Source of the DNA: Phialocephala subalpina | Lineage: Eukaryota > Ascomycota > Leotiomycetes > Helotiales > Mollisiaceae | Direction: 5' to 3' | Assembly (NCBI GenBank): GCA_900073065.1 | Contig: FJOG01000060.1 | Location: 82,258-146,257, forward strand | Length of the DNA: 64,000 nucleotides | In this document: positions 40,390-51,263 of the stretch, in pieces | Layout: each line of letters opens with the position of its first letter | Numbering within the stretch: position 1 is the first letter of the stretch | Program-made: the position numbers and the translations under genes | Notes under the pieces: model-generated | Told to the model about the DNA's origin: nothing | The model's input: only the letters and a program-made list of their open reading frames with translations | The model's database searches: none

Positions 40390-42477
40390 TCAACCTTGCA
40401 GCATTTCCATCATAATGACTCTCGCAAAGACAGCATCGTTTGGATCGGCGGTGGCCAAAGGTGTCGCTTCTTCCAACGCCCTCTCAATAAACGAATATCT
40501 TCTCCTTGCATCTCCACTCATGTGATCCAGTCCAAGTGCTAAATTTGCTTGGCATCTGATCAACGAGTACTTTGAGCTTCTCAATGCACCAAGGATTTCA
40601 TACGCCATGACGTCGTCTCCAGCAGCGGTCGGGTTCGCTCTCTTCGTTATGGAATCGCCAAGCGTCTTCACGTGAAAGTCCAACTCCCTTTGGTCAAGTT
40701 GGGTGACCCTGCCTAACCTCCTGGCCTTCCTCGCTTCGTCTTGCAGCCTGAGTTCTGTTCGTAGATAGTCGGCCCGGGCCTGTGCTTCCAAGATTCCCAA
40801 GGCTCTCGCTTCCTGTGTCGCGTTTTGTGCTGGTGTCAGTACTACGCCCTTTGCTATCCGCCACTTCCAAACGACCCTGTCGGTAATATACGCAATGCCA
40901 GGTTTCCCTTTCTCAATTCTGAGTCCAAATATTCGAGGAGCGACCAATGCTGTGCTTCCGTACTTGACGACTTCGTGATGCCAGTACGACGAATGTTGCA
41001 AGCTTTCCACAAAGGCCATATGTAAAGGCCAATAGAAGTCGAACTGCCCGTCTATGACTGTTTCGTGTTTCCGGAACCGAATTTTCCCAGTTTTCCCTTG
41101 TTTCTCAAAGTCTCCATCACCAAATGCCACCCATCCCGGCCATTCTGATACAATGCTTCCTAAAGACAGGTCGTGGAACTTACTAGAGTCTCTTTGGTGC
41201 AAGTGATCGACACTTCCACCAAACGTCTTGGGTTTGCATTAGATTGGTCACTAGATAAAGAGGAAAGAAAATCATACAGAGTTTTCCCAAGATCTACCGA
41301 GCTCGGACATAATCTCGTCCTCAAAGAGCTAGCTGGGCTGTAAGCCACGAGAAGCTGGGAATTATTTAGAATATCATACTGGTTCAGGTCCTCTTGCTGG
41401 AATACCTGGAATAGTGGTCCTGATATATGCTCCAAATGCATGCTGGTAATACATTAGGGAGAACTTGGGCATGGCTTCAAGATCTTACCATTGACTCATG
41501 ACACAGCTGAATGAAAGTTACTTTAGTGTGACAAATGGCTGGTGAGTTTGCTAACAGTTTTAGCTACTAGAAATTGTTGCAAGAGACGCTCTGATACGGA
41601 TAGATCATCCCTCAACAACGGTAGTACCATCTCGGAAGATATGGTTATTGAGCCTCCCGGATACTCATCTGGCCTAGATCGAGGTGTTCGAGCGGTAGTA
41701 TACCATCCATAAGCGAGGCCAAAGTCTTTGTCAATTGAATTTTGCAGGTTGTACGCAACCCTAGAAGCTATGCGAAGGACGATTTTCGAAGTGAAAACTC
41801 TCAAATGGCTGTTTGGAACTGCGTTGGCGTCTGTTCCCATTGTATTTCGTCGAAGGTGAAAAGAGTATGCTTCATAGGCCATGTTGTTGCTGGGCGGACA
41901 GCCATTCTTGCAATCTTCTAGGGGCACTCGTCTCCTATCGCCTAGCATCAAGGCATCCCACCTATAACAATTAGTAGAATGAAATAATATGCATCTACAC
42001 ATACCAAGACCAGGTAACGACGCGACTTAGTATCATAGTAGCTAGATACAAGACGGGAAGAACAGCGTCATTGACCATCTTGTTTCCTTTCACATCCCAT
42101 TTCCCAGAATAGCCATGACTGATATCCTCCGCCAAACTCGGACGCCATCTCTCAAGAGACCAAAATGGATGTATCTGCGCAGGGAGATTGATTGGGAGCA
42201 AGTGATCACCTCCAAAACAACCAGCTTCCTGCAATTTGCTAATGGTGAAACCCTTCAACTTCATTCTCTGGTAGGTTTCGTGTAACTTGACGATATTTTT
42301 GTATTCGATGGACTCCTCTTGTCCCGGAGTTGGTTGCGGGATTGGATCGATACCATGTCGGAGACTGTAATCTAATTGAGTGAGAGTAGGATGTGGTGTC
42401 GATATCACGGGTGTTCTTGGGGGTGTAGGGACTTGTGAGCCCGTCGCAGTAGCGGGAGACGACGGTGGTGTCGACAT
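40390..42477 (-). CDS. zincin-like protein with intron-split HExxH motif
   Basis: Six exons can be joined in phase: 42477-42005, 41961-41556, 41508-41491 (18 nt micro-exon), 41442-41380, 41328-41278 and 41226-40390, all introns 43-51 bp, total 615 residues. The last intron uses an AAG acceptor. The N-terminus is Pro/Ser/Thr-rich. The micro-exon encodes LCHESM and the next exon begins HAF, making HESMH, a zincin-type zinc-binding motif. Downstream EP|LFEDEIMSELGRSWENS|TFGGS would supply the third ligand Glu region as in related fungal proteins of unknown function. The long C-terminal exon holds a helical, charged domain (ILEAQARADYLRTELRLQDE). Protease activity is not shown; the motif and the family resemblance are what can be seen. 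Confidence 0.65.
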
Positions 42478-42897
42478 TGTGGGTTGAAGTACACAAGATA
42501 CAAAATGTAAATGTTGTGAGGCGCGATGGTGCGGATGTCGCGGAGGAGGAGGAAAGTACATTCCTCGTCCTGGAATGGAAGAAGTAGTTCTAAGTGAGAC
42601 CCCTTTTCAAAGTCCAGATATCTGGCGAACTTCATTCCATTTTTCTGATGTGGTGCAGAAATCCAACAGAGCAAATTCTTTACCAATCCTGCGCTGGACT
42701 CGTCATAGAATAGTCAAATCCCTTATTTCTCCATTCCGCATCGACGTCGTCTGTGGTGTGCATCGCGCCTTCGCCTCTATGTAAATCATTGATAGGTAGT
42801 TTTGATATTCTCGGCAACATAAACCAGAAATCATGTTTCTTATGCTCTCACATTTCAATTCAATAGACTCCAGATTCCACTGTCATTCATCACCACA
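42478..42897. other. intergenic region
   Basis: Promoter of the zincin-like gene and 3' flank of the HET gene. No feature was seen. Confidence 0.4.
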
Positions 42898-44814
42898 CTA
42901 CCGAATTTGGAACTCTCTGAAGTCAGGTGTGCCGTCATCGTGGTACTTCATGGCTTGACCATCCATCATTCCGTGGAGATAACATTCTCTGTTGCAATCA
43001 TTAGCAATTTGAGACAGCATCTCCAAGATAACTTACCCGACAAATGTGAAGACGTCCGGTTCTTCCTGTCGAAGAATATAAAGCACCTGCCCACCCCCAA
43101 GAACGCAGACCATGTCATTACGCTTCATAGACGGGGGGCCGATGCCAATATAGCCATTCGACGTCCAGAATAAACGGCGGGCCCAGCAAACGACTCTTAG
43201 AGAGGCAAGCATTTCATCACGTTTTCTAGTTGCTTCCAGGTCCAGTTCCGAATCGCTTTTGGCTGCCAGCTCCCAGTCAAATGATACTCCGCGCGAAAAT
43301 CCATCTTTGGATGGGCCGATCTTTAAATCAGCCACCAGAGTGTGGTAGAATGCTTCTTCGACTGTTCCACTAGACGGATACGAGTCCCGTGGGTTGGATG
43401 GCATCCAGAACCTTAGAATTGTCTCCTCAGGGACGTGTGTCATCTCTCGAAAGACTGGATACACTTTATCCACTGTATCAAAGCAGAGTCCAGAAACCTT
43501 TAGTACCGAGTCTTGAATATGAACATCAGTCCAGACATCAGAGCATGGGTTGTACGCCCCAATTGCCATCTCTCCATCCCAATATACGCCGAACATGCTG
43601 TACTCGAGCTTATTTACTTTCCAAGTAGGTAACCAGCTTGGCCACGGTGTTAGCGGCCGATGAGATTGAGTTGGTTATTCCTCCACTGGATACTCTTGGC
43701 CAGGAATCTTTACCTGACCCAAGAATGAGAGTAGACACTGCTTATCAGATCTGCAGAGTATGGCTGAAACCGCCTCCATGTAGACAGCTCTAACAGGTTT
43801 TGTGTAATCGGGTACAAGTTCATCCGCTGGCACCGTTGACACAGAAGGTATCGTGGCAAGCCCGACTGCCACGTATATCTTGTCTTGAGGTTTTGTACAG
43901 CTGAAGCGTGGCAATTTACCCAAAACCTGGATCAAAGACATCTGCCGACCTTTCCGACGCGCTACACGCAAAGAGTTGATAGGGCCGATGGCACATGATA
44001 AGTCCTCGGCGTAGTTATCAAATCCTGGATTTTCAGCAACCGCCAGGCTGAGGAACAGTGCAGCGATCACACTCAACCAGCCCAGGTCGATTGAATCTTG
44101 CCCGCCAGTCCACAGCCAGCGCGTCTTCTTTGGGCAGCTCCCTTCCTGGGCAATCCAGGCTCGATACCACCAAGGCCGGAGGAAAAATTTGTGGATCGCT
44201 TTGCACGCTCTGTACAGTTCTGTGCCTGGAATCGCTTTCAACGGTCCTACAGCATTCTGGAAGAGCTGTGCAAGATTTGGGTCGTCGTCCCCTCGGATTG
44301 CTATCAAGTCCTCAAGTAGTTTTCCCCACTTTAGCATTTGTGCCATAGCGAGCTCACTATCGTCCGCAGGCTTGCCCAGCCAGACAATCACCTGATAAGA
44401 CGTCTCATAGATAACTTTCATTAGCATTACTTGCTGGCTCTTTTCAATAAGGTCCTGCTGGTTGATGCAAATGGCGTCAATCCAAATTCTGGTGCCACGC
44501 GCTCGATCGGGACGCTTGAACCATTCGCTGAGAAATTCTGAAAGATTTTTAGAAATGCGAAGTATCTTTCCATCCACAATCATGTGCGAAGTTGTCTCGG
44601 GATCTCCCCAGGCATATGACATGGCGAAGTATGGTACCACATTGTCCAGAGATTCGTGTTGGAGTGAGCATATCTTGCCATCCGAAGAACAACTGAGGAC
44701 TCGAATGTGCTTGTGGCTCTCGAGTGGTCGGTAGATGTACTCTTTGGGTTGGCTCGGTGTGGCCCGGAGGCTTGACTGCCCTTGTCCTATTGCTCTTTGC
44801 ACCCAGCTCTTCAT
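42898..44814 (-). pseudogene. HET-domain gene with one in-frame stop
   Basis: From the ATG at 44814 the frame encodes a typical HET protein: FAMSYAWGDPETTSHMIVDG, RIWIDAICINQQDLIEKSQQV, FLRPWWYRAWIAQEG and KPQDKIYVAVGLA. At 43675-43677 a TAA interrupts (VEE, stop, PTQSHRPLTPWPSWLPTW). The frame then continues in family-like sequence (FGVYWDGEMAIG) to about 43033. A short intron leads to ECYLHGMMDGQAMKY and a TAG at 42898. CAA changed to TAA is the simplest explanation. The product would lack its C-terminal third. The HET domain itself is complete, so the shortened protein could still be functional. Confidence 0.8.
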
Positions 44815-46016
44815 TTTGGCTTTCGAAGCTTTCTTTCAGCACCTTTGTCACAATATGTTCTAGAATCAAATAGTGGTTCCATCTTGTGATATTCGGACCA
44901 CTGTCAAGGGTTGCACCCGTGGAGTAGTCTTGGAATGCTCCAGCGACATATACACGTAGCAACCGTTACGTGGACAGGGCCAAATCGTTACGTAAGCAGG
45001 CCTTGTCTATGTAACGCTGGTGACTCTTTAAGCCGGAAGATAAGAAATTCCGGACTCCGTAAATGGTCAGAATTCTCCCTTGGCTTAATATAAGGCCGAC
45101 TCGAGAAAATACTCGGCTTTTTATTTTTAAGGATATATTATATATTTCGAAGAAAAAAGAGAATATATAATTAGAACGTTAATATATAAGCGTATATATA
45201 TAAGTATTTTATTATTCATATATTACGATCTATATAATTTAATAGATTATAAGCTTAATAAATAATATTTAATATAAAACTTTAAAATAATAAAAAATAA
45301 AAATAAATATTATATAATATTCTTCGAATTATAATTACTTTTTTATTGGAATTATATAATCTTTATTATATATAACCTTATAATAATTAGTTAATTCAAT
45401 CGATGATTATATTTTAAATATTAACTCTCAATAAATAAGCGCCTAACCGTAAATCACTTTGTTATAGCCGATGAGCTGGACTAATTCGATAATGGTCGCA
45501 CGGAGTAATTAATTATCTGTAGAATAGGCTTGTAAATGGAGCGGATAAGGATGCTTGATTGTTTTCAAAGAGCAAAGAGCTTCTTATGTACTGGAGGGCA
45601 TGTGGCTAGCATAAACCCCCGAAACTACCTAATACAAACAAAGATTTTTGAGAAACTCGTATGGCCCTGCCACAGTAGCTATGTAAATTCTCGAATATTC
45701 GTTTCTGAATGCGGCTCCCTCCCGGGATCGTAGCGGCGCCCGGGAGCCGTGGTCCCAGGACTCGCTACGGTCCCGGGACTCTCATAGAAGTAGATCCCAG
45801 GAGCCGGTCCCGACTGCTAGCCCTATTTTCTACGACTCCGTTTCCCACCTTCCGTCCCGTCCCGAGAACAAAATCCCCATCCTCTATCAAGCGACACCTA
45901 CCCAGCAGGGCCCAGACAGCACCACACATCCTTTATGTACGTCGGGACATTTTCCGCGGCTTAGAGAAGAGGCTTACATCCATGGTAGCCCAGGGACAGG
46001 AAAGTGACAAATTTGT
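44815..46016. other. AT-rich island and GC palindromic patch, no gene
   Basis: 45110-45430 is strongly AT-rich with no coding capacity, like the RIP-decayed islands at 14 and 16 kb. 45719-45815 is the opposite, a GC-rich patch with several CCCGGGA/TCCCGGG units that can pair with one another. A plus-strand frame at 45536-45733 has no support. Confidence 0.5.
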
Positions 46017-46868
46017 TCAATCGTAGTCCGAATCGTTCTTCCAGTAGGGATCACGTCTCCTACGATAGTATTCCTCCTCCCACAACTCGTCCTCCTTCTC
46101 CTGCTCTCTCTGCCATTCGAAGTGGAGCTGTTCCTCATCATACGCGTCGCAATCCTCTCTATTATCGAATTGGACCCGATCATCAATACTGATCCAAATC
46201 TGCTTCGGGAGTTTTGTGACCTCGACAGCCCATCCGCGGTCGCGTATCTTCTTCATCCGATCATCGCTTAGATCCTCTTCGCTGTATACTTGGAAGTTGA
46301 CAATGATCTCTTTTAGTGATGGGATATCCTTAAAGCGTGTGTCGAGCAAATCTAACGTCTCTATTGCCATGGACGAATCGTCGAACACGTAGTTCGCGTG
46401 ATCTGGTGGGATCGATAGCTCAAGAGTAGTGATGCTTGTACATGTATCTCGAATGAGTTCCAGATTTTTGATATGCGATTCGCGAAACCTAGCTCCATCA
46501 CGCTGGGGATCGTAAAAGCTAGGATAAGCAGGGAAGGTAATGCAGATGTAGCGAATAAGGCTTGCTTGGGATCCGATTCGGGAAAGGAACGGGGTGATGT
46601 GAGCACTGTCTGTTATAGACGATATCGAAGTAAAAACGTCAGGAAATCGAAAGCGGTTGTTGGAATAAAGAAGTGGGCTTGTTTCGCTGTGCGCCTGCCT
46701 GTTGAGCTGGAGGAGTGCCGGACAGAGACCATATCTTTTGGATCGAAGCAGAGGCGGCGACGGAGGTCCATGGTCTGCTACGAAGATGATGGGTTCTGGG
46801 TGAACGAGGAGTTCTGAATAGATCTGGAGCCGGATCTCCTTAGGGAAGCCGAAAAAATTCATTGTCAT
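46017..46868 (-). CDS. 2EXR/F-box-like protein with acidic-basic tail
   Basis: A single exon of about 283 residues from the ATG at 46868 (or 46862). The N-terminal FGFPKEIRLQIYSELLVHPE followed by CPALLQLNRQAHSETSPLLY is the 2EXR-type motif of fungal F-box-like proteins (LPxEIRxxIY and L-x-x-N-R-x-x-x-E). The middle forms a leucine-rich region (TLELSIPPDHANYVF, SLKEIIVNFQVY). The C-terminal 40 residues are dense in Glu, Arg and Tyr (EQEKEDELWEEEYYRRRRDP). Function unknown; many paralogues exist in fungal genomes. Confidence 0.8.
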   Translation of the reverse strand: MTMNFFGFPKEIRLQIYSELLVHPEPIIFVADHGPPSPPLLRSKRYGLCPALLQLNRQAHSETSPLLYSNNRFRFPDVFTSISSITDSAHITPFLSRIGSQASLIRYICITFPAYPSFYDPQRDGARFRESHIKNLELIRDTCTSITTLELSIPPDHANYVFDDSSMAIETLDLLDTRFKDIPSLKEIIVNFQVYSEEDLSDDRMKKIRDRGWAVEVTKLPKQIWISIDDRVQFDNREDCDAYDEEQLHFEWQREQEKEDELWEEEYYRRRRDPYWKNDSDYD

Positions 46869-47164
46869 AGTAGATCGTCGGTCTTGCTTCACGTCTGACT
46901 ATCGTCGCTCCGCTCCCGGTTGATGCTGGTGGAGATATGATGATGCTTATCCAGCATACAACCAACCAAATCTTGACACGGCGAAAGCGACGTGGCTCGA
47001 ACCAATTTAAAATGAATGCCACCCCCACCAGCAGCCTCATCCACACCCACGTTGTTGTGGCGTAATAGAAACGCTTCATTAAGCCCATAGGCAAGTGTGT
47101 GGCTGCGCATCAACCAATTTCACCTCATCAATTGTCTGTGAATACAAAATTGGTTCCGGAGGGA
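46869..47164. other. upstream region of 2EXR gene
   Basis: Promoter region with no supported gene; bounded by the dispersed repeat. Confidence 0.35.
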
Positions 47165-47408
47165 TCTCGGTTGCAAGAGAGCCAAAACGGGAGCTGTGCT
47201 TAGAGATATGGAAAGTGTAACCTGGCATTAAGGGAGCCAAAACGAGCCCCTTTGAGAAGTAGAATAGCCTCTAAATGTATGCTTAAGCTAAATCTACTAC
47301 ATGCTCAAGTTGCTCAGGCCATATTCAAGCCATGCTTAGGAATCCTCACCCTTGGCTTAGGTTAAAGCGGCAGCTGCTCACATCCACCGATTAAAACGGA
47401 ACTAGCGA
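47165..47408 (+). repeat. dispersed repeat, copy 2
   Basis: Homologous to 19355-19616 in the same orientation, ending AGCGGCAGCTGCTCACATCC then AAAACGGAAC and AGCGAA. It lacks a GC-rich insertion of about 25 bp present in copy 1. It carries T/A at many places where copy 1 has C/G (for example TGCTTAAGC against TGCTCAGGC), a pattern expected from RIP or deamination. Confidence 0.75.
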
Positions 47409-48118
47409 AAAAAATTGAGTTTGACTTCTGTGGTGGGGTTGGGACATTGGCTAATTTGTAAGATAGGGGTATGGGATGGGATAAGTGGTGATTTCTGGAA
47501 TTTGTGGTTGGGATGGGTTTTATAATGAGGATGGGAATGGAATAGGGAATGGGGATAGGCGTCATTTCTGTATTGCGTTGTACTAATTGCGCTGGGACAT
47601 TCAAAGAATGGATACGTTGGTTTTCTGAAATCTGCTAAACTTAATTGTGATTTGATGTGATATGAAGCTAACATACAAATATTTGGTTGTGAAAATGTTT
47701 CAAAGAACTAGGGAGATTGGAAAAGTAATTGAAAAGTGACAAGTTTAAGGTCAAGATATCATATACATTTGTCCTTCCTAAAGAACTGCCAGAATACATC
47801 TGAGGAGTCCATTGCTGCTTGAATAAAGTAAAGGCAAGAAGCGAACGCGTATTGCGGACAGGGTATCATAATTCCAAACCAAAAAGGCTAAAGTGGTACA
47901 AGCTTCCAAGGTGTCATTCCAAACTTCTTCCGCCTGCAAGCCTTGTCGATGTCCCTGTAGACGAGGGGTAATGAGACACCAGCTCATTTGCATAGCACCA
48001 AGACTTTGGTCCATGTATATCCAACCCAAACTCCTGCAGCCTTGTGCTAATGTCCAACTTGACAAAGGACAGTACAAGGCAGCAACTTGGACAACTCCAA
48101 GCTTGTGCATATCCGGAA
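47409..48118. other. 3' flank of DUF6594 gene, no gene seen
   Basis: Short frames only. The part 47500-47570 is G/A-rich with repeated GGGAATGG/GGGATAGG-like units. Confidence 0.35.
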
Positions 48119-50248
48119 TCATGACATGATGCCAGCAATCACAGTCATGACCCCTGCATATATGCCTGCACACATCATTGCTTCACGTCCAAGAAGAACA
48201 CTTCTACCAAGAATTTGTGCTTGGACGAGTGCGGCGATGAGGAACAAAGCCACCAGTCCAGTGACGATCAGTCTTCCCATGAAGCCTGGTATTACAGTGA
48301 AGGTAAGAACAGGAAGCAGAATTGATGTAGCGATGGCAGCAGCTAAAGCTGGGAAGATGGATTGAAGGTTTCCCTTCGCTTGGTTCAGGGGCTCGGAAGG
48401 TTTCGCTAAGGGAACCTTTCGTAGAGAAACTGACTGCCGAGATGAGACCTCTGATGACGACACTTCTCCTGACGAAGGAGAATCCGAGTCTCGATGCCGA
48501 CGATATCGAGATTTGTGATGCAGAGGTTGGGAGGAGAGAGAGACGAGGTCATCTTCTGGATCGAGGAAGTGAGTTTCTGCTTCATGGATAGGTTGTTCCA
48601 TATCCAGGTACTCTCGGTATTGATCAATGTCATCGATGGTTGGAGGTGCGAGGAGTTGGGTTTCGTTGAAGGAAGTGAGAGCTTGGTCTGGGACATGTTA
48701 GTGTTGGCAAGCGCTGCAGCGATGAGGGGATGCCTTACTGTACTGAGCCAGCTTGAACCCAATCCTTCCTAGAACATCAGTCTTATGCCACTGCAACTCC
48801 CCACCAGCTATCGCAGCTGCTCGTCTTGAAGCAGGAATGATATGGCGGTCTGTTCGTCGTGACTGAGTATCGGCATGGTCAAGACGATGGAGTTGCTCTT
48901 CCAATTCACTAAGCTCATCCTGGAGATGCAACAACAATCTGTGGTTCAATGCCTCGAACTTTCTGTACAATGGCTTGATGCCAGTTCCATCCTCTGCATC
49001 TGCTCTAGTCGAGAGTTGCGACGCAAGAAGCTCGTACCCTGTGACTGGCAACTTTTCTGCTCGTGGTAATGGCCTCTGTGCCATTTGCTGTGGGTACCGA
49101 GCACTCAAGGCCGATTGAGGAATGACAGGAAGCTGAGCATTTCCACGAGGCATATTCGGGGTCCCAAATTGATTCATGGAGCCATACTGGTGCTGTCGTT
49201 GTTGTGCAGCTGCCATTTGTGCAGCCATCCTGGACGAAGCTCGATCGGGTGATGCTGGAGATGGTGTTTGTGGTGGAGAAGCTGGAGCTGCTGATAATTC
49301 TGGAATTTCTGGTATGGTCTCCAGTGGTTTCGGTTCGTGACATTCGTGGCCTTTGACACTTCTCTCGGGACTCGTGCTACGATCAGTGTCGTTATCAACC
49401 AGTGTATCCGAGAAGTCGTCTCCGTGAAAGCTGCTTGATGCTGATGACGATGTACTGCCAGGATGCTCAGCGGATTCGATTGGTGATGCTTCTATCTGCT
49501 TCTGGGTCCATTGCGGAGTTTCGTCGTCACTTGACTCTTCTTCTTCCTCGTCCTCATCTTCGTCTTGACCGTCGTGCTCTTCGACCACTCCTTGTTGCGG
49601 CTTCTCTGTATCCTCGTGTGGCTTTTCATCTGCAGCACTTTGATGTCCGTCATCATTCATGAATGTAAATACATCTGGAGGGTCAGGTACTGCTGGTGAC
49701 AGTGGCGCTTCTCCCGTCGGCCTCTTCCCAGTATTGGGCCGTTTCGCAATAGATGTCTGTGTGACTGTCGAATTACTGCCACTGGAACTGCTCGATGCGT
49801 TTGTAGCTGTCGTTTGTGTTGTGAATGTTGACAACATCGACGGCGAGGACAATCGTGCTCTGGCAGCAGCCAGCACTGCCCTGTGATCTGGAATTGGCTC
49901 ATCATCCTCCGAGGAAGATGTCGAACCTGTGCTTCGATAAGACGACGAACGGCGGTGTCGATACCTTGGTCCCTCTGAACCATTGTCCCTTGCTGGCATT
50001 GACTTTCTCCCCTCCATATTCTTCGGTTTCGACTTGGGGTATCTGCTGCCATCCCCGCTACTCCGATGCTTCCTCCTCCGCTTCTCCTTCCTGCTGTTCA
50101 CGATGACTGATTCATGCGACGACTTGGAGTGGCGATGTTCCTTCTCGTTGACAGACCCCTCCTCGGTACCCCTGAATTCCTCCCTTTCCTCATCTTCGGT
50201 GTCTCCCAACATTGATTCTACTGTTGGATTGCTGTATTTCGCGGCCAT
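48119..50248 (-). CDS. DUF6594 membrane protein with long disordered N-terminus
   Basis: Two exons (50248-48739, 48687-48119; 51 bp intron) encode 692 residues. The first 380 residues are disordered: acidic and Ser-rich with a basic block (SRKEKRRRKHRSSGDGS) and a long Asp/Glu run. The DUF6594 region starts near GYELLASQLSTRADAE with KPLYRKFEALNHRLLLHLQD and a coiled-coil (DELSELEEQLHRLDHADTQ). Three hydrophobic segments close the protein (LAAAIATSILLPVLTFTVIP, LIVTGLVALFLIAALVQ, MMCAGIYAGVMTVIAGIMS), the standard C-terminal hairpin of this family. Cellular role unknown. Confidence 0.85.
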
Positions 50249-51263
50249 GTCGGGTGAACGACGAGCTGGTTATCGTCAGCTCAGCACCTATAATGGAAAA
50301 AGCAAAGGGTATAACAGCGCAAACTGATCCGCGGCAGTCTCACAGGGCATACCTGGGTAGATTTGAGGCCTATGGCGGTGTGTCGGTGAGTTGTTTATGC
50401 AGGCTAGCTATGCGTGAGGACCATATTTGTTTGCTGAAGAATGCTGGCGAGAATGCGAAGGGATTGAGGGCGACGACGAGCATGATTCCGTGGTATCAGG
50501 AGGCACAGTTTCGCATATATGGGCAGATATAACTCTGATCTTGTCAGATATGACGCTCGTGTTAAGTTCCAGGGCTGTTTCAGTGTGGTGAAGGCGTAGG
50601 AGGGGTGGTGTTGGTGGTCGAATGGGAGGTCGAATAGGGTGAAGCCAGCCTGGCTGGGGGTGTTGATCCCGTCCAAGCGCGATCCCTCGGGTCGCTTCCT
50701 GAGCCAAAGTGAGGCCTGTGCCTGCAAGGCTGCAAGGCCAAATGATGAAGAGCGAGATCTGTGAGATCTTTTTTATTCTCGAAAAACATCAACAGAGGGA
50801 CAGTCCTCAACATACAACAAATCACCCTCGCGCCCACACTGTCGCGGTCACCACCATAATCAGATCTCAATGCATATGCTAGAAGACTCCATCCTCTAAT
50901 TCCGGGCGACGTGCCAGTCTTCTACTCGGTCAATCGCCCAGCAGGTCGCCATTCGCGTCCAATCCTCGACAGACACATGCACACCACATATCGTCGGCAC
51001 CACGCGAACTCGCCCGAATAAAGTGGATGTATGACCAGCCTGGTTCATGCAACACAATACTCGAGTAGCCCAAACCTGCAACGCCTGCAGTACTCCTCGA
51101 ATCGGGCGATAGACCTGCAAAGTCGCCTCTATTCTGTGCAGACGCCCGACACACCTTCCGTTCAGCCTCCCAATCCTGTTTCTCGACCTATATAGCTCTC
51201 CAACGACTGGAGCTGCTCATTCCACCCGAATCCCAATCCTACCCCACCCGAATTTGAGCTCCA
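50249..51263. other. divergent promoter region, no gene
   Basis: Lies between DUF6594 (minus) and PET112 (plus). Several short overlapping frames are present on both strands, none with family support. Confidence 0.4.

Noticed and set aside
47362..48173. Several 70-130 codon frames downstream of the DUF6594 gene
   Set aside because: They overlap one another on both strands without family features or splice support.
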